Shown here piece after piece: positions 34,961-49,300 of a DNA stretch of 64,000 nt. How positions within the stretch are numbered: position 1 is the stretch's first letter; the number at the start of each line of letters is the position of its first letter. The stretch covers positions 2,852,001-2,916,000 of the forward strand of contig JACDQD010000103.1 of NCBI GenBank assembly GCA_019843655.1, in the 5' to 3' direction. The notes under the pieces are model-generated. The model saw only the letters and a list, made by a program, of their open reading frames with translations. It had not been told where the DNA came from and searched no databases. The position numbers were made by a program, and so were the translations under genes. The stretch comes from Lethocerus indicus (Eukaryota > Arthropoda > Insecta > Hemiptera > Belostomatidae).

Positions 34961-37900
34961 GGAGCAATAAAGGACAATAAAATATAACGAAGCAATTAGC
35001 GGGTAACTCGCGTGCATTAAAATATTAATGTCACAATCTAATCTGCCACCTGTGACGTGCAATTAATTTCGTAATTATGATTGCCCCATAAACATGCTAA
35101 TAATGACGTAAACAACCGAACCCATTAAGCTGTTGAACAGCACACATGGCCTTCCGCCTAGGGCTGAGACGCCTGTTTAACATAACTGTCCCCCTGGTTG
35201 CAGATTTCGTAGATAGAAGGCGAAGCTCCACCTCGACGCCATTAAATTATGCCCCTTAATTGCCCGCTAATTAATGTCCGCTACTAAGGTGGCAATTTAT
35301 GTTCCACAGGGTCGGGTAGACTCGGGTGCTGAAAAAAATTAATTTCACGAAACGATAACATAATTTTTTGCGCGAATCACGTTTCTGCCTCGATAATCGT
35401 CTATATATTAAAAAATGTTCACATACTGTCTACTTTCATCTTTCCTACGTATATTTGTGTTTTTTTAATATCAGATATATAGTAAATAAGCTAGACTGCT
35501 TTTATAGCATTGCAGAGACGACATTGTCGCGTAAACAATAATATGTAAATAAGAGACAAGTCAATACAGGAGGTGTGTGTTACTATAACCTTAATTCGGC
35601 TCATACTGTTGAAGCGTACAAACGAAAATGTACTCTTTATTATGTCTACACAATGGCCAAACCCGTTTTAAACCCGCCCCGTATTTTTTACACGGTATCA
35701 ATTTGACGATAAGCCTTTTCTCGAAAATGAAATCCGAGCGGAATCGTAATGGGGGCGAGCTATTTGTGTTTTTCCAGATCGGCGCTCGCGTCCCATTTGT
35801 TCGGGACCGCCGAGGGTGGGCGAGATGCCGAATCGTCATCCCGAGGCAAATAACTGGGGCTGGGTCAGCCCGTCGGAAACCCAATATTGGCCTAATGCGG
35901 TCCGATCCGCCCAATGCACTCGCAGTTCGGCCGTTTAATTAATACCCCCCCCCCTCGAGCGCTCTCCCCTTCTGGGCGGCACTTTCTCTAAAAAGCGGAG
36001 CTTCGCCGATTGTGTATTTTCGGTTGCCGAACCTTTATTACTGCGACTTTTTCCACCCCTAGCGGGGGTTTTCGAACAAACGGTGGACCGAGAAGGAGAA
36101 GCGGTTATTGTTTAGAGGGGGAGATCCGATTGCCGGGCTGAAATTACAGAAGGCCGAACGGATATTGTATAAGTTTTTAGTTGTAATTGCCGTTTAATAT
36201 CGCCGTTTAATATTGTAATTGCAGTTGAAATTATTAAGGAAAATAACCGAAGCACAATACTATGTCTACCAATCTCACCCTAATGTTGAACGAATACCCA
36301 GTGGCCTAAACATGCATAGAAATAAAAATAAATAAAAAAAAAGGAGGAATCCCTGATTCTTCTTAAGAAGAAATTAATATGCTCAAATGGGCTTTAGGAG
36401 AGTATACTGGTAGTATTATTAAGAAACCTGTTACCGTGGTAATATTGAATTTGGAACAGTGTACTTTAGAGGGCTCTATTTCCGGAAACGAATTCATCAG
36501 GCACCGGAGCGAACGAATATCTTTAGGATGATTCATTTCTTGCAGTAATGCAGACCGTCTAAAAACATTTCTCAGGGGTGAAGGCCCCAGGGGTGGGCTC
36601 GGGCGGAGGGTTGTCCCGAATATAAATGCGACAGAAGGTCTTTATTGGGGGCCATTACTCGGTGTTCCGGACCGATTATTGAATCCTCGGGCGCTAACAA
36701 AGCGAGTATTAAATCCGGGCCCGGCCCAATGAAAATCCCGAGGCCAATTAGCCTATTCATCGCTGGCTGCGACTTTCCTCAGGACAGGATTATATTGGTA
36801 CCGCCTGTCGGAGTCAGTTAATTAATTGTAGATCCCAGGTGAGACCCCGGCCAATAATTCCGAATTAAACGGGCAATTTAAATTTATCGAGCAATTAAAT
36901 TAAAACGGGAGCGCTCATTCGGCGCCATTTGTCTTTGGGATTGAAATCTATTTTTAATTCCACGTCTCGGGCCGACCGGTGGAGAAAGTGTATATAGTTT
37001 ATTACGTGAAATAACAATCCGAACAATCAAATCGGTACTAATTCATTTATTCCGCTTTAAGAACTCCTATAAACAAAAAATTAACTTCGACTTTATGGTA
37101 CTCGAGAATTTTCAACTACCAGTGTAGTGCTGTTCCAACAATATTAATAAAACCGTCAAATGAACAATTAATTGAACTTAATAAGGATTTTTTTATCGGC
37201 CATCGGCAATATTGACTTCAAAAAAATATACTTTTTTGCGTAAAAAAATTAATTTTCGTTAGTGTTATATTATTGTACCTATAATGACGTTTCTGAATGT
37301 TGAATTGTCATTTTTCATCATTCAAGTTCTGGCCGAGAAACCCCTGTAATGTTGTGAACAGAACCCCCTCTTATACTTCGCTTATACATCGCCAATGTAC
37401 GGAGTGTTCAATTAGTTCCATTGCAGTGTTGTGTCCGGAGATTGCAGTATCATGACCTGTTAACAGCATTACAGTAATTTATTGTTGTAATGTATCGATT
37501 CATCATACAGCTAAATAATAATTACACGTATAAAATGACCAGTGTATGTCCTAGCTATTAGTGTTATAGCATATTAATTCATAGATCAGAAGTACACGTA
37601 TAAACACGCATATTTATAATATTAAGATCTATATTTTGAGTATACATTTCTGGAAATATATATTTATCTATCGTCAGTGTTGCAAACATCTCCCTAGCCG
37701 CTGAGTTGGTCCTATGCTAATCCGGCTAACTCCACAGGCGGCGTAGGTGTCTCAATAATTTATTAATGGAATGCAAATGACGATATCGGGAAGCATAAAC
37801 AGGTCTAAAACAGGAGCCAAATAATTGATACAGAATATAGTAAGTTTCATGGGGATTATGTTAAGATCCATCTATAATAGTACCAGCTCTAAAGTCTTGG

Positions 37901-38479
37901 TTATTTAAATGAATTAAGAAACTAATTAGAGTAGTAAATACAAGTGCAATAATATGTTGATTTGTTGTAGTTTGTGAGATTATGTAATCAGTCGTAGTCC
38001 TAAAATAATGACGATTGTATTTAAAATGTTACTTCAACGATATTGTTACGTTCAAGGAATTTTTCATGAAAGCAGTTCATAAAGATAGGTCAAACGTTTA
38101 TTTCTAAATTTACATCCAATAAATCGTAACTTATACATTTTTATAATATATACATTTGAACATATTCGATTCTTTAATTCCTGCGATCAATTTTTCTAGA
38201 CGCATTCCACCTTTGGGGGGAGGGACACATTTATCGAGGGCGTCGATGTAGGTGCGGTAACAACGCGTTTAAAATCTATTCTCATCACCGGCCCACCATA
38301 AAACATGATTTCTAAACAATTAAAAGTCATAAAAACAGTCGAAGATGAATGAATTTTGGATTGTAGAGAACGCCGTTGGCCGTACGGACGAACGCCCGCC
38401 CGAGAAGTGTGGGCTCGCACTTCACTCGTCGGACTAACACAAGCGAATATCCGCCGGCCTCTGGACCTCTTATCCCTCG

Positions 38480-38498
38480 TTATAACTTCAAGTTATAA
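38480..38498. repeat. Perfect 19-bp palindrome
   Basis: TTATAACTT C AAGTTATAA is a perfect inverted repeat around a single C, followed by further AGTTATA motifs to about 38530. It may be chance in AT-rich DNA. It has no assigned role. Confidence 0.6.
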
Positions 38499-39798
38499 CA
38501 GCTCGGATAGTTATAAATGTCGCTAGTTATATTCGGTCTCTGTCGATGCAGTCGGTCCCGTGTCGTTGGCAAGTCCCAGTCTCGTCTGATAGTAAGTACT
38601 AAAGCTGATAAAAAGTATCTACCGCTATAACTATCACTATCGCTATCGCTAAACTGTGATATATTGCTAATTAAACTACAGCTATGCTGACACATTTAAA
38701 AATATGCACACAATATAACCAGTAAACGACAATAGATAAACACATATATACACCGAAACACGTATGTACTGACGAGTTGACGACTAAGCCTAACACTGAT
38801 AAGATAGTAAGAAATTTAAAATTTTACTAGTCCTCCAATAAACTTACTTACAATCAATATTCGTTAGTATTAATAACAGTCCTTGCATCACTCTATAAAA
38901 AAACATGTATATTTTGCCATATTTGGCATATTTCGAAGAATTTGCAGAATAAATGTTACTAATTACATTAGATATTGTTACAACATGTACAAATGAACTT
39001 TCTAGACAACGAACACCAACTTACTACTACACAGATGAACTTGACGATAATGATCACCTACTACTAAAGGAGTAGAAGAATATTCTATTTACAACAGAAA
39101 AGATGCAGAGCGTATCTGTCAAAATTAGAATCTTGAATTGGTTATCTAATTATATGATAATCGTTGTAAAATATATTACAACTCGTTGTTGGCGGAGTAT
39201 ACAGCCTAATTGGCGTTCGTTTAATTACTTTCTTAATTTACGACGATAAGGAAGGTAATGCAATATCGTTTTCTAGGTGGTGATCCGTACAAATAAACGA
39301 AGAATTTGTATGATGAAATAAAAAAATTACGTACGCGCTATTCTACGGATGCCCGAGTGGTTTAAATTGGCAACAACTTGGATGTCTCCATGCGGTAATG
39401 AAGTGCAAATTGGAGGCCCGACCTTCTGTCCCGCTCCGGCTGACTTGTCTAATTGCAGTGGCGGACAGCCACAAGGAGGAACCGATGCTTACTTTAGTAG
39501 AAAAGTAAACAGAGGAAATTGGCGCTGTTTAGCCTGCCCGACGGTAAGCGACCCTCGTTTGTCTTCGGTGTTTTCCGAACGGTCCGAACACCGATCCGTC
39601 TTCAGTTATTGCCCGTTCCCGTTAGAGAGCATCAAATTCATACAATTAACAAGGAGACAGTTATTTTTGAACATAGTTTAAACGGTAGAGGCGATTTTCC
39701 AAGATTATTTCAAAACTGGAGGAATAAAATAATTTCGGAATCTCTCCTTTGGGAAATTATAGAATTCCAAAAACAAGGGGACAGAACGTATTATCCTC

Positions 39799-39800
<2 letters not shown>

Positions 39801-39843
<43 letters not shown>
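39801..39843. repeat. (TA)n microsatellite in the GPCR 3' UTR
   Basis: About 43 bp of pure AT alternation, starting only about 50 bp past the receptor stop codon, so it is almost certainly transcribed as part of the 3' UTR. Confidence 0.95.
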
Positions 39844-39845
<2 letters not shown>

Positions 39846-39892
39846 CACATTAGAGTTGAGTGCAAGCGTTGGAGGAGGTGAGGGCGATGGTG

Positions 39893-40383
39893 TTAGTTGT
39901 AGTACGATGGAGGGCTCGATATGAGTACCGTGGCCGTTGTGAGAGGCCTGGGGGAGGAGTAGGGAGGACTGTCCGGGGGCGGGTACGAGCGTGGTGCGGT
40001 GCGTGCTGGGGCGGCCGGTCCCTCGTCCAGGTTGCCGTCGCGGGGGCGGTGCGGGTGGGGGCGGTGGTGGCACCAGCCCGCCGGGCCCCCGGAGAACGGC
40101 AACAGCTGGCAGAGCTCGCGCCGGATGTTCGAGTTGAGGAACCCGTAGACGACCGGGTTGGAGACGGCGGAGCTCATTGCGGTCACGTGGCAGGCGGCCA
40201 GTGCCAGGTAGAGGCTCCTGGGGGAGATGCTGGCTCCGCCCCCGCCGCCCCCTCTTCCCTCCTCCATGTCGGCGCTCAGCGCCACCACGCCCTCTTCGTC
40301 CTCGTCCGCGGAGAACATCATGTCCGCCCACAACGAGAACGCCCCCAGCGGCAGCCAACTCACAGCGAACAGCACCGCGATTC
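39893..40383 (-). CDS. GPCR terminal exon: TM6, TM7 and C-terminal tail
   Basis: On the minus strand the acceptor is TCTCCTTTCTTTTACAG. Two bases complete Gly, then 162 codons and TAA (39895-39893). TM6 is IAVLFAVSWLPLGAFSLWAD. Extracellular loop 3 carries SADEDEEG and a run of six glycines. TM7 has SNPVVYGFLNSN. The tail after Cys176 is rich in Pro, His, Arg and Ser and ends SSPPSYYN. The exon is far more GC-rich than its surroundings, so long open frames also appear on other frames and on the opposite strand; those lack family resemblance. Confidence 0.95.
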
Positions 40384-43300
40384 CTGTAAAAGAAAGGAGA
40401 CATTTAAGATCTGAGAGTTTATAAAACCATATTCCGACCTGAACTATTTGCCGTGTAAGTGAGCGAAGCTTTCTGAGACCAGAACTTGACCAACTAATGG
40501 GATCGGGTGATACTGTGGGAAGAACCTCGTCCGGGATTTTTCCTGTTTTCGGAAACCACCCTATGAAACGAGCTCCAATGGAAATGTTTCTGCCCTGTTC
40601 CCCTGGGGTCCCCCAGCTGATGTCATTAATCAATTAAACTATAATTCTTAAAGTGATTCATATATTCCTTCTTGGCACTGAGCTATTATAATATTGATGG
40701 GTAAACCACATATATAAAAGTTATCTTATTTTCAAATTTAAGGACAAAGCAATTTCTAATCACTACTTGATAGTAGTGTTATTGTATCACTTGATGATAG
40801 TGATGTTATTGTACTAACTTCAAGATAATATATAAACGTAAGTTGAAACATAGATTGATATTAATCGTTGCATGACGAAAAGCTTTCCCTTTGTTATCAA
40901 CGTCTTATAATGCGCCGAATGTTCTTATTTTTCCCCAGTATTGCACTATCACTCCCCGTGATGCTTTAAGGGGGTACAATTGAAGCTCAAAGGCGAGAGG
41001 AGCGAGCAACAGAAGGGCGAAACAGGACAGAGGGATGGAGGTTGGAAGGTAAAATTGGCATAGAGTGGGCGCTGACTCCAATCTTCGACAAGTTATCAAT
41101 CTCTACCCGGTGTCACCGTTGAAAGCAATATTTCATAATCCTACACCCCACCCCGAGGAGCCATTTATTAGAACAAAAATACGGTTTCTTATGGTATAGC
41201 TGCCAGGAAAGTTGAAAACTTTATCAGGCTAATAATTGTAAGGAGAAATTCGGAAGTGTGCTCCAAACAAGGGGGCAAACCGATTGTTCGAGAATACATG
41301 ATAATGCAAATTTAAAAATGTAAATATAAAATAATAATAATCATGAAGATAAGACGAATACTATAAATCATTGACACATGTTCCCAACTTGAGGCCATTA
41401 ACTCGATCATCGATAAATAAAACCGGTAAAATGATAAAATTGAGTCGAGATAAGTATGTTATGCGATAAGCATCATGTCGTACGTCAGCAGCGTCTTACT
41501 CAGGATGGCTGGGGCATATTGCAGTGTCCATTGTGGCTTTGTAATGCCAGTGGTGTTCTCGGCTTAATCGAAACTGCCGGTTAAACTTTTTCCAGCTAGT
41601 CGAGGGTTAGTGGGCTGCCCGTACACCTGACTTATTGCCCCACATTAGGAGAAGTGCCCATTGCTCGTTCTACAACCCTGGGCCGCACGCCAGCTGCCCC
41701 TCGGCACACTTCAAATATAACGTTGAAAATATTTTTATATTTTTTTCAACATATTTACCTTCGATTGTCCCGCTGAATTAAAAGAAAGTAACTTAAAGTA
41801 AGTTCAATAATTATTTCGAAAAAATAATTCTTTGAAAATAACTAATAATAGATGACAGGTTTATGGAAATACGAAATGACAACCACTATCGGTTTACCGT
41901 AGATTTCGTGGCTTTCTGTCTCCTCTCGCTGGCTTGGTCTTTTGCTAGACCGGTTTCGGCTGCTCGCCATATTCAGTAGCGGTGTTAGTCACTTTGGCAC
42001 TTTGGATGTTTTTTGGGCTTTAAAAAGATTTAGTAATCTAGTTGATCGGTGCAACGAACTTCAGTTCAGTACATTTCCGCACCACCCTCAGGGGGGGGCA
42101 CTAGGTTCACAAAAATCGTTCGTCAACTAGCGCCATCTGAGGGTGGTGCGAAAATGTACTTCGAAAGTTCGTTGGGTGCACCTGCACCGATTAACTAGAT
42201 TACTAAAAATAAATATTTTTCAATAAATTTTGGATCAACAGGAAATCTTTTATGATCGTAAATACACAATACCAGATAGGTTTCCTGTCAGATATTTCGA
42301 ATTCAGAACCAAATAGTTGCGTGATCAAATATATTTTAGATTGTCTTTGCCCTAATTTTATATAAATTCCAATACCTTAATTGATTTTATCGAATTCAAT
42401 CCTACTAAAGATGCTAATCCTACTAAAGAGGATGCCCAAAAAACGCAATCTACGATTTTATATAGTATTCAGAGTAATATTTATAAATAAAAAGAGAATA
42501 GTGTAGAATACCCGTACGGTGCTGCGATCAGTAACTGATCTTTAACGAAACAATCGTCCGAGCACGCGAAATATTGAACACCTGTCGCCCCTGCTAGTTC
42601 ACCGGAGGCCTCGGTAATTTACTTTGGGCGGAGGCCTCTTCCGCGGAATTCAGGGAACGTGGCACACCCGGCGTTCGGTAAGTGGGTCGCACACTGGAAA
42701 AGGACGCGCTGACTTTATGATGATGGAGTGGCCCTGCGTTCGGCCCACTAACTCCGTCCGGTGGCGGCCACGCTTTTGCCCCAGTTACGACTCCACAGCC
42801 CCCGACTTCCCACTTTAAACAACCCCGCACCCCGCCATTCTTAATGTACAGTGCCCCGTTTACTGGATATGGGGCTGGTTCTACGCAGGTTGCTGGCCTC
42901 GTGCAGTAGAACACCCTGTGACGGTTGAACCTCTACCCATCGCAGCCCTTTTACATATTAATAGTACAAATTCGATAAAGTTATATTTAAAAAAACTCGA
43001 AGGCGGACATGTTTTTTCGGAAACTCCTCCATATTTCATTAACAGTATATAAAGCCCATTAGAAAAACAGTTGTCCCTCGTGGACAACCGAAAAGGTCCA
43101 AAACTCGTTTTATATTAACCCGCGGTTAATAGAATTAATTATCCACGAGCGCTGTGGAATTACATTTAGATACTTCAATTAGCCCCAGAACACCCGAAGA
43201 GAATATTAATAATACTATTTAAGGTTTCCCCTCAACATTTTCCTGGAACTGTTACATATTACGCGGCCAATAATGTAATAAGCGTAATTTGTAATGGGAA

Positions 43301-46300
43301 ATTACAGCCTCCCTGTTAAAGAGAAGTTCAGTGAACCGGCATTTAAGCAACCCGGCCGGGTCAGTGTTTACCCGCTGCAGGTCCTCCAAAAGCCCCAAAG
43401 CCTGCGCTCAAATTGATGCCAAGTCTCCATTACTAAATCAAACTGGGCCCAGACTGCGATGCCGTCTAATTATAAAACAAACGAATATTTCAGGATGAAG
43501 TTGAGGGGTCGACGACAGAGGCCTTTGACAATTCGGGCCTTGCAGCTAGCTCCCCACTGACTTATTCTGAAAATGTTTTGTTCTAAGATTTTATTTCATA
43601 AATTTCAAATTTACTAATTTCCATATAATGTTAATACCAAACATTGTGCTCAAAATGTTCCTGTTTTTGAGTACAAAAATTAATCTTTTGTAACACCTTG
43701 TTACGGAGGTGAGGAATTTTTATATACATCATATTATTTGTTCGAGTATAAATAATTTTCTAATAATAATTCACCATTTTAAGTTATCCCACCCTGAAGG
43801 AGTCCCAGTACGAGTTGGTGGCGATATAAGATTTGCTTTACGTAATAAATATAATATTACGATATATTTAAACAAAATGCGTTACGAAGGAAATTAGCAA
43901 ATGCAAATCACAATTCTATCAGAATTCACTAGGAAATAATCAATATCGTTCGGAGCTACCAAATAAAACATCAGATCAAAATTCATAATCCTTTCCAGTC
44001 CCTTTCGATTTTATTGGATTCAGCGGGATACCCGTTTTAATTGGAACAGACCTAGCCTTGTTTACGTTGGCCGAACAAATGCAGATCGCTTCGAAAGTAG
44101 ACAAATCCAGTTTGGGGAGCCGTCGCCCCCGACAGGTAAAACATCGGGAAGTGCTAACAATATTTTTTGGCTGTTCTTAAGTGCACAAATATTACAATAT
44201 TACAGTTATTGCGAGTGGAGAGTATCACAATAATCAGAGTAATAACGCTCAGGTATTATAAACTTACTACAGACAATAGAAACTTCGCTATAGAATAATG
44301 CTAATTAGGTTATTAGCCGGAATGGCTGATAAATCATGCACTGATAACACTGAAGGCAATATTCAATTAATCAACTGTTTTCCATCAAACCAACTATGAA
44401 TAGTAAGGGTAATAAGGTTCATTTTAACCCGCGTTATCAGCAAGGCGCAGCGTGCGATACCAACGTACGAAACCACCGAAACATTAACATCCCTCTGCTG
44501 AAAGTAGATTATTTTAAAAGTAAACGTTCAACCACCATTAATTCTCTAATTAACAATGTGGGAAATTGTACTAAATAATCCGGAAAGCACTCCGCGGGCA
44601 ATATGCGAAATGGTGCTTTCACCCCCGGCTTATAATTTCCCATTGAATTACCCCGACCTAACATTATTCCAAAGCTAGAGTCGTCGGTTGGCCTCCTTCA
44701 TATACATGCAGAGCGAGTCACTTTATTCACTTCTGTTAACATTCCGTGTTATTGTCATCGTATTATAATATCAAGTGGGGACTATTAGCGAGCTTCTCAT
44801 GTATGATGTACGTTAAATGGAAATGACCTAAATGTTACGTTCGTATCAGTGATATTATTAGCAGTATTGAGAGCAAACCAGAAGAGATCAGTCTGGCTTA
44901 AGACTGAGAGCCAAACCTGAGAGTCGTAACGATTAAATAAGTAATTATTGATTTTGGTAAGATCTGCAGGCTCGATATAATAGATAAGAGATAGCTAAGG
45001 TTTGGCCCAAGTGGAGAAACTGGACCCGTTTATTGCGTAGGTCCAACAATGGGCTATTTTTCAACAATGGGACCCGCCGCGGACTTAAAACCAAGAACGG
45101 CCATTTGGCTCCCATTGTATCTCCGGGTGCTCTCCCGAGAACTATCCATATTGTCTGTACCGAGACGCCGTATAATCACTGACTTCCCTAGGGCTTTGTC
45201 CACGCGGACGTACCACCTGTTCTCCAGCCGTTCATTGAGAGACAGGATTCTGTTGGACGCCATATCCGATCGAGCCAGATCGACAGACTGACGATTTAAA
45301 AATTAAATTTAAAGTAAATATTTGATATTTATTTATAAATATAAATATATTTAAATATTTGTATACGACTGCTTTGGCCTCATGAAGAGAATAACGCGTA
45401 TAGCCATTACAACGTTTCGACGGTGAACTAATCCGTATTATTAACTCACGTGCTTCCTTCATGTACGTCTATTATGGACTCGATTCCGCAATTAGCAGGA
45501 ATACACATAAAATTAAATACTTCGAAAGCACGACCCATTTGTACAGATTTGAGGAGGAGGATAAACCGGTATAATGCTTTCAGAATTAATTATTCACTTG
45601 CTTGAATATTAAGGAGAATATTAAGGAATACCGTATAAGAACTCAGATCAAATTAAAATTGTATAACTCCCCTAACAGTACTTAAGTACTATAATACCTA
45701 CATAAAATCGATGAGATACATTCATTTTCTAAAAATTCGCTCGTAAGGTAAATGGAGTAATGTTCGCAGTTCAATTTCACAGCAACGGCGTTGTTTCCGT
45801 TTTTGATTATTCAAAATACGGATATATTAATTATTTGATTTTTTAACTGCGCCATGAGGCTTTATATTAAATTGATAAACCTTATGAAAACACGGTCTTG
45901 AGTTGTGACAACTCCACATAATTTTAAATCATCAGACGTGTTTGATAACGTTGTATCCAAGTTAGACAAGGCGAGGAAGGTGAAATGTAGTCAGTTAATG
46001 GGTTATAACCAAGATATAGTATTCCCCTTGATGAGACCCCAGGCGTCGGATGTATCGAGCGGCTAAAACAAACATCCATAAGTAAATGTGAACACGGGCA
46101 GGTTTGAGGAACGGCAGGGAGCTTCCTGCTCGGAGTAAATAGCGGATATTTGGAGGGATAGCGAAATTGTGCATGAACGGGAGAATTCCCATTTTCGAAA
46201 TTCTGGGTCGCGACGTGTATACCGGATCTCTGTCCGCTTACTGCTCCAATCTACACAAACGTATGCACTCGAGTCACAAAAGCGTTTCCTCAAGTAAGCA

Positions 46301-49300
46301 TCAAAAGACCTGGAGAGCTTAGTCCAGGAGGTATAATTGAATGTCGGTCGATTATTGAAAATATTCCACACGTGCGCCTTATAAAACAGTTAGTTATAAT
46401 CGCCTTTTAGTGGACCCATTTCTATTAATTTTATTATATCAGAGAGTATACAAATAAATCATTTTAGTAAGCTTGATTAGTTAGGCTAAATAAACGAATA
46501 CACCTCGAAAATGATGAGTCCGGCATGAGGTTGGTAATAATGCAATGATTTAGTCCAGTACATTTAATGCAAGATTCGGAAAAAGACTATATACCCAATG
46601 TCAACCGTCCAATTGTTCAATTCCAATGATTCCATATTAGTTGGTTGCAAATAAAACTAATTTTAATTTATGAATTCTTAATATATTCTCATACACATAC
46701 AAACATACTAAATACAAACTGGCCTAAATAATCCGAGCTCAAATTTCGGCGTCTCTGAGCAATCCGCTGTGTGTGACTGTTTGTATGTGTACATAAACTT
46801 ACCGAAAGGCATTGTAATAAGGCCACTGTACTCGACATGATGAACAATACGAGTCCCTTCGATACTATGGAAAAGCCTGCCATATAAATCGATTAACGAA
46901 ACGCTCACAAACACCGCTGAAAAGGATTAAAACTACCCCGCTTTCATAACAGGATGAACGAACGGACATTGATTTTTTCTTTATTCTTTAGGTGGCCCCT
47001 ATCGCCGAGATTTTTTAAATATTTTCGTGGCCCGATTTGTTTTTTCCAGCCTCGGGCGGGCTTCCTTTGAAAAACAGTCTCGAATTAATACTGCGAGCAA
47101 TCCCATAACGGTATAATTAAAAGGGAGCAAAGTACACATTTTTCACATAATTCTTTTCGGGCAAGTGCCTAACTCACTTCTAAAATTGAATACAGATTTT
47201 ATGTATTTATGCTAAATCGTAATAAAAGTTTAATTGTCCATTAGGAGATAACAAGTTATATTTTTAGTAGGAGCAGCTTCACATTTATTCAAGTATTGTT
47301 ATCACCCGCACGATTTCCAAAAAGTCTACATTTTAGAAATATACATTCAATTCCTTCCCAAGGAATATGAAAATATAATTCCTTTTTTAATAGCAACTAT
47401 TAATATAGATTTAACTTGCGACAAAGGATGCGAATTTAACTCCAATAAATAATTTGATCTATTCTACAATATGATGCGAAATATCTGAAATCCTATTATA
47501 AGATTAAATGTGCACTCTAGTGGAGAGAGAGATTTAAATTTATTTTCAAATATGAAGAGAAGTGATGTTCCGGAAAAGCTTTACGGATACTAGACTGAGC
47601 GTTCTAAACTCATTAAATAATATGATTCGTCTCCCCGGTTTGAAATATCATCCCACTCTTGCGATCCTCCGCCTCTTATTCCTCAATTACTTTAAGTCCG
47701 TTGCGATTATTATCGTTTATCGCCGTTGTTTGTAGTAATCCATCGGTAGTATAGTGCCGACGCAACTATCCTATCAAGAATAGTAGAGTGGACAATGCTG
47801 ATAGGATACCTATTGGTGACAACACATTTTTAAATAAGGACCGAATATGTACTTCGTATGTGAGATAATTTTTGATAAGTGAGCCAAATACGTGATCGGC
47901 GGATTATTTAGACATTCCAATCTGTACTTATGAATGGAATCTTCCGGCTCCTACGCGTACAATGCTATGAATGAGTTACTTTTTAATTTAAAAAACGTAT
48001 TCAACTCCAAATGTCCTTTAAGATGGTCTGTAATATGATAACATCCGCAAGAATTACGGGATTCCAAAGAATTAATTTTTTTAGAGACCTTTCATCTGAA
48101 TGCGAACATCTGTAATATTTAAATAAGAGCATGGAAATGTGAAAGCTTCGTCAATAACCAAGCCGAATAATTCGTGAAAACTTTTTCAAGTGGCCGTTTT
48201 GAAAGATTTACATTTTTTTGAAAGTTACATTCAGAAACTCGTTGACATTCTGTCATCGGCAGCAAACGGAGCCCGGCGATATCGGGGACGCGAAAATTGC
48301 GCTAGTCGAGTTTATTGCTTCGGGGAATTACTAGCGACATTGATTTAGGGGCATTTTCGTCCTATAAAAGATAGTTTTCGTCAAACTGTCCCAGAATGTA
48401 CTGTTTTATACTCATAACTTTATTTGAATATTAAATAATTCATTAATGTATTTAACATATTAATATTTAATTAATTAAATAATTTCGGAATTATTATTAG
48501 CAAAACATCAAATTTAAACACTCAAAAACCGGCTGACTTCTGGAACCCTCGGGACCGTTACCAAACAACAGTATTCAACATATTCATTTATTTATTTAAA
48601 TAAAATCCCTGATTCAGAGGGTAAATCTAAAATCCGATTTATCCCTTACCGCTTACTAATTTATTCGAGCATGTTTTGAAAATATTAAAGAACCTGTCGT
48701 TCCCAAAAAAATTATTTTCTAAATAAATTTTAACAGGTGCTTAAAAGCTATTAACGTGCGGCACTTACCGCGCGGATAACTTTACATCAGATGCCTGACT
48801 GAGGTTGTGCAGGTGCCTGGCCGTGCAGATTGCAACTCGGGGTAGAATTAGGATTGTCCGTCGACGTTGGAAGCAGTCATGCGCTGCCCTTATTGTGTAG
48901 GCCGCCCCGATAAACGCACGGTGCGTAGAATGTATGGCGAAAGCCATTCGCGGGATTAGCCCGGTAACAGTAACATCTGAGGTTAGGCCGGGTTCATCTG
49001 TTAAACCGATGTATTTACGGCCAATTCACAGGACGGCGCTATACATCGGCCCTCATTGTTAGTTATCGGTAACCGAACGGCCCCAAAACTGCAATGAGCG
49101 ATCCAACACACTCAGTTCAAATTACACGTCAAAACAAAATAATAATCATTTAAAACCTAGCCTGTTACCATCGTTAATATTCACAGACATAAACTCAAAC
49201 GGACATAAATTCAATTTATTAACGCGGTCGCAAGATATCCAAAAACGGTTTGCGGATTCGTAAGCCCGACACAATTCTGTGTATCTTTTGATGTACAGAA

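Larger units (their letters stand above)
18591..39892. other. Intergenic region between the converging ZIP and GPCR genes
   Basis: About 21 kb with no frame that resembles a protein. It includes the unseen 3' UTR of the minus-strand receptor at its right end. Contents that can be named are TA microsatellites (19683-19725, 20102-20153, 39801-39843), element fragments with a hammerhead-like core (20154-20298 and about 27236-27470), an 11-bp satellite (28273-28593) and palindromic element copy 2 (34310-34960). The stretches 20.3-27.2, 28.6-34.3 and 35.0-39.8 kb hold nothing else that I can support. Confidence 0.7.

Noticed and set aside
39345..39430. tRNA-like start (GGATGCCCGAGTGGTTTAAA)
   Set aside because: It resembles the A-box of a Leu/Ser tRNA, but there is no B-box (GGTTCRANYCC) at the right distance and no acceptor stem pairing could be found.
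39705..40414. Long open frames on the + strand (184 codons) and in another minus frame (232 codons) over the GPCR terminal exon
   Set aside because: They are by-products of the high GC content of the exon, and one runs through the TA microsatellite. Only the frame with TM6/TM7 motifs, splice acceptor and stop at 39893 resembles a protein family.
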